Below, in pieces: positions 37,253 through 46,202 of a stretch of DNA of 64,000 nt. The number at the start of each line of letters is the position of its first letter. Within the stretch, counting starts at the first letter, position 1. The DNA lies in assembly GCA_965206355.1 (NCBI GenBank), contig OZ242212.1, forward strand, positions 1,302,001-1,366,000, given 5' to 3'. The notes under the pieces were generated by a model, which was given only the letters and a program-made list of their open reading frames with translations, was not told where the DNA came from and did not search any database. The position numbers were made by a program, and so were the translations under genes. The stretch comes from Spongiihabitans sp965206355. Its GTDB lineage: Bacteria > Pseudomonadota > Gammaproteobacteria > Arenicellales > Poriferihabitantaceae.

Positions 37253-37988
37253 TTGGGATAAAATGACGGGCCGCATCCCCGCCGGTTACCATGAGTTTCG
37301 CCGCGTGCACCAGCAGGCGGGTGCTAGCGCCTTCCTCGAGGCCGCTGCCCTTGAGGTTGCGGGTCATGCTGGCGTACTTGACCAGTTTGTCGGCGGTGAC
37401 GGCGTCCAGCCCGGATTCGCGGACGATGATGTCGGCTTCCAGATCGGCACCGGGGTAGTTGAATTCGATGGAGACAAAGTGCTGTCGGGTGCTTTGCTTC
37501 AAGTCCTTGAGCACGCTCTGATAGCCGGGATTGTAGGAGATGACGAGGCAGAATTCGGTCGGGGCGTGCAGCAGTTCACCGGTCTTGTCGATGGGCAGCG
37601 CGCGCCGGTCGTCGGCCAGCGGATGAATCACCACCGTGGTGTCCTTGCGCGCTTCGACGATTTCATCGAGATAGCAGATACCACCGGCGCGCACCGCGCG
37701 GCTCAGCGGGCCGTCCACCCAGCGGGTCTCGCCACCGACGATCAGATAACGCCCCACCAGATCCGCCGCGGTCAGGTCATCGTGGCACGACACTGTAACC
37801 AGTGGCCGCGAAAGCCGCCACGCAAGATGCTCCACAAAGCGGGTTTTCCCGCACCCGGTAGGGCCTTTGAGCAATACCGGAATGCGGTTCCGGTAGGCCG
37901 CCTCGAACAACGCAATCTCGTCTCGCTGCGGCGCGTAGTAGGGCTCGTCTTCGATGAGGTGTTGCTGCAATGCTGGTTCGCGGTTCAT
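37212..37988 (-). CDS. CbbQ/NirQ/NorQ-type MoxR AAA ATPase, C-terminally truncated
   Basis: A 258-aa AAA+ protein. Walker A GPTGCGKT, Walker B GGICYLDEIVEARKDTTVVIHPLADDRR, sensor 1 FCLVISYNPGYQSVLKDLKQSTRQHFVSIEFNYP and ASTRLLVHAAKLM are as in CbbQ/NorQ, which remodel RuBisCO or nitric oxide reductase with a VWA partner (CbbO/NorD). The usual final 20-25 residues are missing: after MVTGGDAARHFI the frame reads through the short repeat at 37165-37252 as TAAPSTGCIAPAV. No VWA partner, RuBisCO or nor gene is present. Start at 37988 (MNREPALQQHLIEDEPYY). Probably non-functional or adapted. Confidence 0.8.
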   Translation of the reverse strand: MNREPALQQHLIEDEPYYAPQRDEIALFEAAYRNRIPVLLKGPTGCGKTRFVEHLAWRLSRPLVTVSCHDDLTAADLVGRYLIVGGETRWVDGPLSRAVRAGGICYLDEIVEARKDTTVVIHPLADDRRALPIDKTGELLHAPTEFCLVISYNPGYQSVLKDLKQSTRQHFVSIEFNYPGADLEADIIVRESGLDAVTADKLVKYASMTRNLKGSGLEEGASTRLLVHAAKLMVTGGDAARHFIPTAAPSTGCIAPAV

Positions 37989-38061
37989 TGGATTTGGCTG
38001 GTCACGGATATTTCGGAATTTTTTTATTTTGGAGAAATATAGACCATTATAATCCACTAAA

Positions 38062-38454
38062 TCAGGTCAATGACACGCCGTGAATTTCCTCACTGTCATC
38101 ACGATTCCAATATTTATTCGGATTTTCAGCATCCGATTTATACAATGATCTCAATCCAAATGCTGCAGTAACGCTTACCGTTGGTTCTTCATGAACATGG
38201 TATTGATTTATAACTGCTAAAGTTCGCTTCAATACTTCGTGTTTTTTAGGTATTGAGATAATGATCTCCGATGATGGCACTTCCTGAATCGTTTCTTCAG
38301 CTCCTCCATATGTTCCTTCATTTCCTTTGAATCGACAACGACCACAATCGCGAATATACATACAGTGAGAATAATTTCCTTGTATTAATGGAAGTTTTTC
38401 TCCAAGTATTTTTGCAAACTCATCGACGGCTTTAAGTGGAACTTGTATATTCAC
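38062..38454 (-). CDS. Conserved-looking hypothetical protein (130 aa)
   Basis: A 130-aa protein I do not recognise. It has a Cys cluster (CMYIRDCGRCRF), and the segment INQYHVHEEPTVSVTAAFGLRS is reminiscent of the HPYEEP motif of NIF3/YqfO-like domains, which is only a weak structural hint. It lies between the truncated CbbQ gene and the truncated ArsR-type gene in the mosaic region. Confidence 0.45.
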   Translation of the reverse strand: MNIQVPLKAVDEFAKILGEKLPLIQGNYSHCMYIRDCGRCRFKGNEGTYGGAEETIQEVPSSEIIISIPKKHEVLKRTLAVINQYHVHEEPTVSVTAAFGLRSLYKSDAENPNKYWNRDDSEEIHGVSLT

Positions 38455-38528
38455 AACCTATTCTGATTGCAGAAAATATTCATCTGTCTTGTAAATTTCT
38501 AACGCCATTTATGCTACACCGTTTGCTT

Positions 38529-38930
38529 TCATGGCATCCACTCCATTGCCAGCTCAGCTTGAAAAAAGGAATTTCCGCTTGGAGTAACAATGGCAGATCG
38601 GTCTATATCGCCACGTATTATATATTTTTGACTGAAAAGAAACTTGCAGAAATCTATAGACCAGGCACCAGATATATGTGGGATTTGATGAGAATAGTCC
38701 ATACAAGCATTGATTTGTACTCGGTCTCGCGACCCTATTCCCAGTTTTTGCGACCATTCCTTCCCACAGTCAGTAAGCATATACTTGACGCTTTCAGGTT
38801 TTCTGCTAATTTTCAGGTAGCCACGTTTTTCTAGTGCAGCGACAATGGATATACCAAGCGCTCCCGCCAAATGACGGTAGCAGGTACGCGCCGCAACAAG
38901 ATCACCGGATAATCGACAATGCGTATTCAT
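38529..38930 (-). pseudogene. ArsR-type regulator lacking its DNA-binding half
   Basis: 133 residues match the C-terminal half of a family of about 220-aa ArsR-type regulators: ARTCYRHLAGALGISIVAAL, LTDCGKEWSQKLGI, RDRVQINACMDYSHQIPHISGAWSIDF, TPSGNSFF. The N-terminal winged helix that should precede ARTCYRHLAG is absent; the region upstream (38931-39040) has no matching frame. It is most simply a 5'-truncated pseudogene. Confidence 0.65.
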
Positions 38931-39047
38931 AATAGTTTCCTGAGACCTTAAACTTCCACGGATTTAACCGCTGGGTGCGCTAAATTACTCGTCAGCAAAA
39001 GAACCACTGTAATTATACCAAGGTAATCATACTATAAGGTAATCACA

Positions 39048-39914
39048 CTAAGAAGTGGTCTCATTTTTTCCTCCGTTATGGGTCCAGATGATATATACGA
39101 TAGCGGTACCTGTGATTAGGATTCCGCCAATAAGCACTAATCCACTGGTCTGCTCGGCAAACAATATCCAGGCCCAAACAGGTGCTAAAGGAATCTCGAT
39201 TAACCCTATCAAAGCAGCCGCTAATACAGAAACTCGCGTCACTCCCAGAAGGTAGATACCGAATCCGAATCCCACATTTACAAATCCATACAATCCCAAC
39301 CAAATATAATCTGACATCTGAAGCAGCGTGTGGGTCACAAAAGGCAGCACGGCGAGCGCACCCAGAAAAGCGGATAGATAGGTCGCTTTTGTGGTATTCG
39401 CTTTTGGAAAAAATTTTGTGGCGACGGTCAATGCTGCCATGAAAAATGTCATTCCAAGGGCAAGGGCTATTCCCAAATAATCGTTCAATGCCGCATTACC
39501 AAAAGTCATGATGATCATGCCTGACGCAGACATTACACTGCAAGAAATTGAAAATGCAGAAATTCGCTCCCTCAAAAAAATAAGCGATAGAAGATAAGTA
39601 ACCAAAGGCATTGTGCCATATACGAATGATACGTTTGCAATGGTCGTGAAAAAAAACGCTGATATAAAGCAAATCATGCCTGCCGCAGACAAGCCTGCAA
39701 TACAAAACTCCCCGAACGAAAAAACAAACAAATCTTTAGCTGATTTCTTTTTATTCATCATGTAATAAATAAAAAGAACACAAAGCCCTCCAATCATCGA
39801 CCTCCATAGCAATGTAGTGGGAATATCTGTTGTCACTACCCGCGTAAAAAGCCCTGCCGTACTCCAGGAAAGTGCTGCAATTAATATCAAAAATGGGCCC
39901 ATCACATTACCCAT
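39048..39914 (-). CDS. EamA/DMT-family transporter
   Basis: A 288-aa permease with about ten hydrophobic segments arranged as two EamA repeats (LSWSTAGLFTRVVTTDIPTTLLWRSMIGGLC; LVTYLLSLIFLRERIS; and in the second half GVTRVSVLAAALIGLIEIPLAPVWAWILFAEQTSGLVLIGGILI). Members export metabolites or amino acids; the substrate is unknown. GGGGGA a few bases upstream supports the ATG at 39914 rather than 39926. Confidence 0.87.
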   Translation of the reverse strand: MGNVMGPFLILIAALSWSTAGLFTRVVTTDIPTTLLWRSMIGGLCVLFIYYMMNKKKSAKDLFVFSFGEFCIAGLSAAGMICFISAFFFTTIANVSFVYGTMPLVTYLLSLIFLRERISAFSISCSVMSASGMIIMTFGNAALNDYLGIALALGMTFFMAALTVATKFFPKANTTKATYLSAFLGALAVLPFVTHTLLQMSDYIWLGLYGFVNVGFGFGIYLLGVTRVSVLAAALIGLIEIPLAPVWAWILFAEQTSGLVLIGGILITGTAIVYIIWTHNGGKNETTS

Positions 39915-40060
39915 GATGTCCCCCATTAAGTTGCTTCAAAAACACACTTTGAAAGACACACATTGAATTTTTTACCTGCTCAAAGTATAAATTATAGTCG
40001 CTGTTATCTAAACAACTTCCCGTTTCTTTTTTACGCGGCAATGAATACATTACTTTTCCT
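39915..40060. other. AT-rich intergenic DNA
   Basis: About 145 bp upstream of the EamA gene hold presumably its promoter. Nothing else is seen before the coding remnant at 40061. Confidence 0.35.
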
Positions 40061-40205
40061 TTAAACCCTAAGTTTTTCCAGTCTTTGTTTTGTTATTCTA
40101 TAGTTATCTTTTGCTTGGACATTTGGATTTTCATCCATACCATTATGGTAAATCACATCAATTTCATTAAGCTTGACGTTTTCCAGCTTCTCCGTTTCAA
40201 ATTAG
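40061..40205 (-). pseudogene. 3' remnant of an unidentified gene next to the IS481-like element
   Basis: On the minus strand an open frame reads ETEKLENVKLNEIDVIYHNG, MDENPNVQAKDNYRITKQRL, EKLRV stop (TAA at 40063-40061). Composition is protein-like and AT-rich, unlike the adjacent IS. The frame is lost toward the IS481-like element, so the remainder was probably removed when the IS arrived. The protein family is not recognised. Confidence 0.45.
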
Positions 40206-40246
40206 CACTCCCCCTGAAACCGCCTTGTAGCTTGTAATTTAACGCA

Positions 40247-41230
40247 TCATACAACATGTAACCCCCTTGTATAGGTCCATAACATATGGCACTCTGGCTG
40301 GTTATTGATAAGGGCTTGTATGGGAGATTGTAAGGCCAGGGCCTGGTGGGGTCGTTGGGTATGGTAGAACACCAGCCAATCGGCCATTGCGCGGTTGAAG
40401 GCGCCGAGATCGGTGAATAGTAAATCCTCGTGGAAATCCACGAAGGATTCCTGCAACGTGCGGTTGAAGCGTTCGCAATGGGCGTTCATTTTCGGCGATT
40501 TGGGGTAGGTCCACCAATGGGTGATGTGACGGCGTTGGAGTTCTGCTTCGAAATCTTTCATGAACTCCGAGCCATTATCGGACAGCACATAACGGATCGG
40601 CACCGGGGTCAGGTCATCCAGCGCGCGTATCGCCGCCGCTGCCCGGCGACTACTGCGGGTGGTGGAAGCCCAGGCAAAGGCGAAGCGCGAGCATGGGTCG
40701 ATGAAGGTGAATATATAGCGGCGGATGCCATCGCGTACGCGCTCCACGGTGTCGCAGGCGAACAGTTCCATCGGCGTGCCGACGTACCCCCTGGGGCGGC
40801 GTGTTTTGTAGCGCTGGCGCACGGGTTTGCGCTGCCCGCGGGCATTCAGGCGTAGCGGAGCGTGGCGCATTTTATCCGGTGCGAATTGGATGATGCGACC
40901 GATGGTGGAGACGCTTGGCGGGGTGATGCCGTGTGATTGGCACCATGGCAAAAGCAGCACCGACAGGGGGAGTTTACCGAGGTTGGGATGTTGCCGGCGC
41001 CAGCGTCGCACCTCGGCTACCAATGCTGGCGACCAGGTCGGGCGTCGTCGGCGCTTGGGCGCTGTGGAGCGGGGCGTCAAGGCCTCTGGATTATCGGCAT
41101 GCGCTTTGAGGGTTTGGCGCCAGCGGTACAGGGTGCGGCGGCTGACCGAAAAGGCCTCGCAGGCAGCGGCGGTGCCGTGGGTCTGCCAAAAGCGCAGAAT
41201 GGTGATCCGGTGTTGGGCTTGTGGGTTCAT
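40247..41230 (-). CDS. IS481-family transposase
   Basis: A 327-aa DDE transposase starting at MNPQAQHRITILRFWQTHGT (41230). The helix-turn-helix is AAACEAFSVSRRTLYRWRQTL; the rve core shows FACDTVERV (first Asp), VLSDNGSEF (second Asp) and MNAHCERFNRTLQESF (Glu). The C-terminal motif FNRAMADWLVFYHTQRPHQAL is typical. The last codons run through the left terminal repeat to a stop 21 bp outside it, so the native stop may be lost. Confidence 0.9.
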   Translation of the reverse strand: MNPQAQHRITILRFWQTHGTAAACEAFSVSRRTLYRWRQTLKAHADNPEALTPRSTAPKRRRRPTWSPALVAEVRRWRRQHPNLGKLPLSVLLLPWCQSHGITPPSVSTIGRIIQFAPDKMRHAPLRLNARGQRKPVRQRYKTRRPRGYVGTPMELFACDTVERVRDGIRRYIFTFIDPCSRFAFAWASTTRSSRRAAAAIRALDDLTPVPIRYVLSDNGSEFMKDFEAELQRRHITHWWTYPKSPKMNAHCERFNRTLQESFVDFHEDLLFTDLGAFNRAMADWLVFYHTQRPHQALALQSPIQALINNQPECHMLWTYTRGLHVV

Positions 41231-41351
41231 CTGCCCACGATACCCGATACGGGCAACGCGATAAAACCCCTTGATGCAGTGGCCGATGTGGTGGATTTTC
41301 ACAGCATCTCCTCCGAACCCGTGGAGTGCCATATGTTTCTGAGCTTATGCA
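40268..41351 (-). mobile_element. IS481-like insertion sequence, full length
   Basis: A 1084-bp element with imperfect terminal inverted repeats of about 28 bp: left TGTATAGGTCCATAACATAT, right reversed TGCATAAGCTCAGAAACATA, both continuing into TGGCACTC. It carries one transposase gene. A 231-bp copy of its right end lies at 53540-53770 in the same orientation. No target duplication is obvious. Confidence 0.85.
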
Positions 41352-41419
41352 GAAATTTTTCTAAAGGGGACGCTTGAGCTTTGGGCTGATAAACCCCATC
41401 TGGCTGTCCGCCGCCAGCG

Positions 41420-42292
41420 TTATTCCGTTAATTCCGGGTCAAGTAATTCACTCAACATTCGTTTTCCATGTCCGTTTTTAGCGGCCTCCTGGTAAATCGC
41501 TCGCATGAGCGGAGCGAGATGCGGATGTTGATTTGATCCTGTTTTAATTTGATCCAACATATCGCAAATATAAGAAAAATCTTTCAGGGTGTTTTCGATG
41601 GAGAACACATAACCGCAATAGTCTCCCAACAGCGCGTGATTAAGTATACGCTCCAAGGCCGAGGAGCGCCCCGACCCCAAGCGCGCCAAACCATATAATT
41701 TTTCCCAATCCGTATCTAATGCGCGGGCGTAGTTGAAAGCCTCCACCACCAAGGTGGCAGTTCCCAGTGCGAGGAAGTTGCTAACGAGTTTTGCGCGACT
41801 TCCCGCCCCGACTTCGCCGAAACGTTCCACCCGCTTGCAAAAACACGACAACACCGCCCGTGCGCGCTCAAAATCGTTCTCCGCACAACCAACCATCCCA
41901 CCAAGAGTCCCATCATCTGCTTGTTTCACGCCACCGCTCACCGGTGATTCGACGTAGGACACACCGTTCCCGGAAAGAAGTGCGGCGAAGGCTATGGTGG
42001 CATCGGGAGGGTTGGTGCTGGTGTCGATCACCATCATTGAGGGGCGCAAAAAAGGGCGCAACGCCCCGATGACTTCACTTGCCGCCACGTTGCCGGTTAC
42101 GCACAGAACGATCGTATCAGAGGCGTTTGCCAAGGCCTCGTGCGACGATGCTTCCTGTGCGCCAGACGCGACCAATTCTTCGATGGGCGCACGATTATTA
42201 TGGGCTATGACGGTAAGTGCATGACCACTACGCAAAAGATTTTTCGCCATTCCCCGCCCCATAATACCGGCGCCGACAAATCCTGTTCGCAT
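41420..42292 (-). CDS. 3-hydroxyisobutyrate dehydrogenase-family oxidoreductase
   Basis: A 290-aa beta-hydroxyacid dehydrogenase. N-terminal NAD(P) site MRTGFVGAGIMGRGMAKNLL, substrate motif YVESPVSGGVKQADDGTLGGMVG, catalytic Lys region GAGSRAKLVSNFLALGTATLVVEAF. It reduces or oxidises a small hydroxy acid or semialdehyde. Start at 42292, which leaves a 13-bp gap to the SDR gene upstream; both and the DapA-like gene form a minus-strand operon. Confidence 0.87.
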   Translation of the reverse strand: MRTGFVGAGIMGRGMAKNLLRSGHALTVIAHNNRAPIEELVASGAQEASSHEALANASDTIVLCVTGNVAASEVIGALRPFLRPSMMVIDTSTNPPDATIAFAALLSGNGVSYVESPVSGGVKQADDGTLGGMVGCAENDFERARAVLSCFCKRVERFGEVGAGSRAKLVSNFLALGTATLVVEAFNYARALDTDWEKLYGLARLGSGRSSALERILNHALLGDYCGYVFSIENTLKDFSYICDMLDQIKTGSNQHPHLAPLMRAIYQEAAKNGHGKRMLSELLDPELTE

Positions 42293-42305
42293 CCCAGGTC
42301 CCGGA

Positions 42306-43049
42306 TTAGAGCGACCACCCGCCATCGACAATATTCACAGTGCCGGTGGTGAACTTTGATTCATCACTTGCCAGATGGATGATGATGCCGGTAACTTCAT
42401 CCGCCCCGGCGAATCGCCCGATGGGCTGACGGGCGAGAAATTCCGCCATTGCGCGGTCGTAATCCCCGGTATCGCGCATCCGCTGTTCCAACGAGGGAGT
42501 GCGAATCGTTCCCGGACATATCGCATTACAACGGATACCCTGGTCCACGAAATCCCGGGCAACGGTTTTGGTCAAACCCAGAATTGCGGCTTTGGTTGCG
42601 CTGTAGAGACAACGGTTGGATACACCCTTTATTGACGAGGCAACCGATGCCATATTGATAATCGACCCGCACTGATGTTCCAGCATGGCGGGAAGGTAGG
42701 CGCGAATGAGTCGGAATTGCGAACGCAGATTCAGGGTAAAGGCGAGCTCCCAATCTTCTTCGGTTACATCCAGCACCGTTCCGTTGTGCACCATACCCGC
42801 GCAATTGAACAATATGTCGAGGGCACCGGTTTTTTGCGGGGCGGCGGATATTTCCCCGGCATCGGTTACGTCAAGGAGGAATATATGAATTGCCGGTACA
42901 TCATCTTGCAAACGCTTCAGGCCTGCTTCGTCAACATCGGTTGCGTATACTTCCGCACCTTCGTGCGACATGGCGATTGCGCTTGCTCGTCCCATGCCTT
43001 GCGCCGCTGCGGTGATAAGTGCCCGCTTTCCCTCAAGCCTTCCACGCAT
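42306..43049 (-). CDS. Short-chain dehydrogenase/reductase
   Basis: A 247-aa classical SDR. The cofactor motif is altered to TAAAQGMGRASA, D-x-D at YATDVDEAG suggests NAD+, NNAG-equivalent is FNCAG, catalytic Ser lies in INMASVAS and the YxxxK motif is CLYSATKAA. CPGTIRTPSLEQR and the GGWSL end resemble BDH2/DHRS6 and sugar-acid dehydrogenases. Its role in the hydroxyproline-like cluster is unknown; it lies between HIBADH-like and DapA-like genes. Confidence 0.87.
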   Translation of the reverse strand: MRGRLEGKRALITAAAQGMGRASAIAMSHEGAEVYATDVDEAGLKRLQDDVPAIHIFLLDVTDAGEISAAPQKTGALDILFNCAGMVHNGTVLDVTEEDWELAFTLNLRSQFRLIRAYLPAMLEHQCGSIINMASVASSIKGVSNRCLYSATKAAILGLTKTVARDFVDQGIRCNAICPGTIRTPSLEQRMRDTGDYDRAMAEFLARQPIGRFAGADEVTGIIIHLASDESKFTTGTVNIVDGGWSL

Positions 43050-43076
43050 GCCCGCTTTCCCGATCGTTGGATTCCA

Positions 43077-44024
43077 TCACCGAATGTCACCTCGCCCCTG
43101 AGTGGCAAGGCGGGCGTTTGTCGTGTCCGACCGGATAATGGCGTGCAGGGCGGTTTGAGCGCTTTTGAGCGCTTTGCGCAGATCATGTTTTAACGCCGCA
43201 TTCATTGCGCGCAATGGCGGGCGCACCGTGCCGGACGGGAGTTTTTTCAGTGCACAGGCGTACTTCACCGATTGGGCAAGTTGGCCGCCTTGTTCCAACA
43301 CCGAAGTCAGCGGCAACAGCGCGTTCATCATTAGTCGTGCTTTGTCGAAATCTTTGTCGCGCACGCACGTGTGGTAGAAATCGACGACTTCTTCGATCAA
43401 GAAATTCCCCATCGGCGTGATCCAGCTGGTGGCGCCCCAGACGAAAAACTCAAGCGCTTGATCCTCCGCACCGCAACTTAACTCCAAACGCGGAAATTCA
43501 TGTGCAATCAAGTGAATGCGGTTGACATCACCACTCGCTTCCTTGATGGAACGAAAGTGATCATGTTGCCCGACGAGGGCGAGAAACTCCGCCTCCATGT
43601 TGACGCCGGTGCGTCCCGGATAGTTATACAGCATGATGGGAAGGCCGGCGGCGCGGTCAATCGACAGGCAGTGAGCGGCAAGCTCGTGTTGAGTCGGTAG
43701 TGAATAAGGCGGTGCAGCCACGAGCAATCCATCAGCTCCGGCTTCGCGTGCGGCCTCGGCAAGCGCACAGGCAAGTGGGGTGGTCATGTCATTGACACCA
43801 CATAGTATGGGTACGCGTCCGTTGATAACTGACTTGGCGAAATGAAATTGGCGCACGCGCTCCTCAGTGGAGAGGGCATAACTCTCGCCGGTCGTTCCAC
43901 CGACGATAATCGAATGCACCTTGCCGGCAATCATATATTCAATGATTTCGGCATACCCCGATTCATCAACGCTATAATCGTCGTTAAACGGTGTGATGAT
44001 CGGCGGAATGATTCCTTTGAACAT
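43077..44024 (-). CDS. DapA/NAL-family enzyme, probable 1-pyrroline-4-hydroxy-2-carboxylate deaminase
   Basis: A 315-aa (beta/alpha)8 class I aldolase-like enzyme. GGTTGESYALSTEE, the Tyr of LYNYPGRTG (Y135) and the Schiff-base Lys of SIKEASGD (K161) are all present. Within the family the specificity cannot be read from sequence, but with an epimerase, an FAD dehydrogenase, a GntR regulator and an amino acid ABC transporter it fits the deaminase that converts pyrroline-4-hydroxy-2-carboxylate to 2-oxoglutarate semialdehyde. Transcribed divergently from the GntR gene. Confidence 0.78.
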   Translation of the reverse strand: MFKGIIPPIITPFNDDYSVDESGYAEIIEYMIAGKVHSIIVGGTTGESYALSTEERVRQFHFAKSVINGRVPILCGVNDMTTPLACALAEAAREAGADGLLVAAPPYSLPTQHELAAHCLSIDRAAGLPIMLYNYPGRTGVNMEAEFLALVGQHDHFRSIKEASGDVNRIHLIAHEFPRLELSCGAEDQALEFFVWGATSWITPMGNFLIEEVVDFYHTCVRDKDFDKARLMMNALLPLTSVLEQGGQLAQSVKYACALKKLPSGTVRPPLRAMNAALKHDLRKALKSAQTALHAIIRSDTTNARLATQGRGDIR

Positions 44025-44057
44025 AGAAGTATCCTCGGGTGATTCGTGTCGGCTCTC

Positions 44058-44081
44058 AAGTCGACAACCTGTATACTATAC
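44058..44081. promoter_or_regulatory. Candidate GntR operator at the dapA-like/gntR divergent promoters
   Basis: AAGTCGACAA at 44058-44067 matches the core TTGTCGACAA of the palindrome at 47303-47330 in eight of ten positions, and GTATACTATAC at 44071-44081 is an 11-bp palindrome overlapping a -10-like TATACT. A further half-site GTTGTC lies at about 44127. The clustering in a divergent region beside a GntR gene suggests autoregulation. Confidence 0.5.
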
Positions 44082-44174
44082 TGCGGGGGGTCGGTCAAGG
44101 GGTGATTTACGACCCTCCAAGCCCGTGTTGTCAAATGCACGCCACCGATGGCTTATAATAAGGGGATGGTGACA

Positions 44175-44918
44175 ATGAAAAACCCAATCGATACCAGGCA
44201 AAAACAGTGTAATGACAAGGGCGCAGATATTCGTCGCCGTGGCAGTGGTGCGCAAATCGTCTACAAGTCGTTACGCCACGATATTCTCTGCCTTGAATTG
44301 CCTCCCGGAGAGATGTTGGATGAGGTGGTGTTGGGCGAGCGCTTCGGTATGTCGCGCTCACCGGTGCGCGAGGCGCTCATCCGGTTGTCGGCGGAAGGAC
44401 TGGTGGCGACCCTGCCGAATAAAAGCACCATTGTCATGCCGCTCAATATTGAGAATTATCCGGCCTACATTGATGCCCTCGACTTGTTACAGCGCGTGAC
44501 GGCACGCCTGGCGGCGCGCTTACGAAACGAGGAGGATTTGCGCATCATAAATGCCAGCCAATCGGAATTTCTAAAAAACCTCGATGCCGGGGATATTTCC
44601 GGCATGATAGAAACCAATCACGATTTTCATGCCGCCATCTGCGAAGCTGGTCGCAATCGCTATTTTAATTTCCTGCACGCCCGCCTGCTTGATGACGGAC
44701 GACGCATGTTGCATTTGTATTTTCATTCTTTCGGCGAACACGTACCGTATTCGATTCGCCGTGATCACGATTTAATTATCAAAGCGATTGAGTTACAGGA
44801 CGAAGATTTGGCGGAAAAGTGCGCCCACGACCATGTAATCCAGGTTGGCAAGCGTTTCACCGATTATCTGAGCGCGCGCCAAACGCTGGATTTTAATCTC
44901 GCTCCACCCGAACGATAG
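44175..44918 (+). CDS. GntR-family (FadR/FCD) regulator
   Basis: A 247-aa regulator. N-terminal winged helix (QIVYKSLRHDILCLELPPGEMLDEVVLGERFGMSRSPVREALIRLSAEGLVATLPNKSTIV), C-terminal FCD ligand domain (ALDLLQRVTARLAA, FHAAICEAGRNRYF, DHDLIIKAIELQDEDLAEKCAHDHV). In rhizobial hydroxyproline loci the repressor is of this family. AGGGG at 44161-44165 supports the ATG at 44175; ATGs at 44148 and 44166 are in frame. It converges with the FAD dehydrogenase gene. Confidence 0.88.
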   Translation: MKNPIDTRQKQCNDKGADIRRRGSGAQIVYKSLRHDILCLELPPGEMLDEVVLGERFGMSRSPVREALIRLSAEGLVATLPNKSTIVMPLNIENYPAYIDALDLLQRVTARLAARLRNEEDLRIINASQSEFLKNLDAGDISGMIETNHDFHAAICEAGRNRYFNFLHARLLDDGRRMLHLYFHSFGEHVPYSIRRDHDLIIKAIELQDEDLAEKCAHDHVIQVGKRFTDYLSARQTLDFNLAPPER

Positions 44919-44933
44919 TACAACGGTAGTACC

Positions 44934-46196
44934 TCAGCGCGGCGCAAACGGGGACAGGTCGAATGCCGGAGATGTACCGGAAATCAATGCGGCAAGCGCC
45001 TTACCGGTGGTCGGGCCCTGCGTCATTCCGAGATGGCCGTGTGCCAGGCCGTAGTACACAGCCAGATGCTTGCGAGATTGACCGATGACCGGCAGGGTGT
45101 CGGGCAACGAGGCACGATGCCCCATCCAGCGTTCACCCAAATGCCAGTCGAAACCGGGGAGAAGCGTGTGCGCGAGTTGTTCCATTTTTGTGAATATGAG
45201 CGGGTTGGGCGGCGCCTCGATGCCGGCAAATTCGTCCCAGCCACCGATGCGTAATCGATAGCGGTCTCCGGATTGTAACGGCGTTGCCACCACTCCGCGT
45301 TCGGCAAAAACAAGATTGTGATGGATGGCTGCGCCATCGGTGGCAAGCGTGAGGTTGTATCCGCGCTCGGCTTGTATATTGTGGGGTTCGTTGAGTTGGC
45401 GCAATAGCGGCCTTGACCATGCACCAGCGGTGACCACCAACCGGTCAACGGTAAAATCACCATTGCCCTCACTGTGGATCCGTATAGGTTCGCGCTTCGC
45501 CGAAATCTTCCGCACCCGGTCGCGGATATGAGAAATTCTCCCGGTGCGGCTTGCGTAGTCGAATAATGATGACACCACCCCCCCCGGGTCCGCGAGGATG
45601 CCAGTGCGGTGTATCAAAACCCCGCCTTTAATGCCGGCTCCAAGGGCGGGTTCCATCTGCTGCAAGCGCGCACGCTCCACCTGCTCCACCCCGCCAGTGA
45701 GCGCAACATCAACACCACTCCAAAGTTTAAAGCCAGCGCGAAGGGTTTGGGTGCTCTCATAGAGTTGAATAGCCCCAGCGTCTTTCAGTAGCCTAGCGCA
45801 TCCGGCGCGGTGTAGGAGTTCGGTAAAGTCGGTGTGGCAATGGCGGTTCATTTGCACCAGGGCCGAGGTTGCGCGTCGAAAATTTTTACGGCGGGCGGCG
45901 TAAACAAAACCGCCCAGCCACGGTAACATCCTGGGTAGATAGTGCAGAGGGATAAAGAGCGGCCCCATGGGGTTTGTCAGCAACGCTGGCGTGTTTTTCA
46001 GGGTTGCCGGCGAGGCGAGGGGATGGACGAGCGCCGGAAATATTTGTGCCGCATTACCCCTGGAAGCCCCGCCCTGGCCGGGCGAATGGGGGTCAAAAAG
46101 AGTGACGGTAAAGCCATTTTCCACGAGGAAACAGGCGGTGGATACGCCGACGATACCCGCACCGACGATGCCGACATTAGTCCCGTGATTGTTCAT
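44934..46196 (-). CDS. FAD-dependent D-amino acid dehydrogenase (probable hydroxy-D-proline dehydrogenase)
   Basis: A 420-aa DadA-like oxidoreductase. FAD site VGIVGAGIVGVSTACFLVENGFTVTLFD, then GGASRGNAAQIFP, VDRLVVTAGAWSRPLL, RIGGWDEF and the C-terminal SLPDTLPVIGQSRKHLAVYYGLAHGHLGMTQGPTTGKALA. It would oxidise the D-configured product of the epimerase encoded 6 bp upstream on the same strand to a pyrroline carboxylate, passing electrons to the membrane chain. Confidence 0.85.
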   Translation of the reverse strand: MNNHGTNVGIVGAGIVGVSTACFLVENGFTVTLFDPHSPGQGGASRGNAAQIFPALVHPLASPATLKNTPALLTNPMGPLFIPLHYLPRMLPWLGGFVYAARRKNFRRATSALVQMNRHCHTDFTELLHRAGCARLLKDAGAIQLYESTQTLRAGFKLWSGVDVALTGGVEQVERARLQQMEPALGAGIKGGVLIHRTGILADPGGVVSSLFDYASRTGRISHIRDRVRKISAKREPIRIHSEGNGDFTVDRLVVTAGAWSRPLLRQLNEPHNIQAERGYNLTLATDGAAIHHNLVFAERGVVATPLQSGDRYRLRIGGWDEFAGIEAPPNPLIFTKMEQLAHTLLPGFDWHLGERWMGHRASLPDTLPVIGQSRKHLAVYYGLAHGHLGMTQGPTTGKALAALISGTSPAFDLSPFAPR

Positions 46197-46202
46197 GGAT
46201 AT

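Noticed and set aside
37263..38042. 259-aa plus-strand frame
   Set aside because: Antisense shadow of the CbbQ-like ATPase, which has all family motifs on the other strand.
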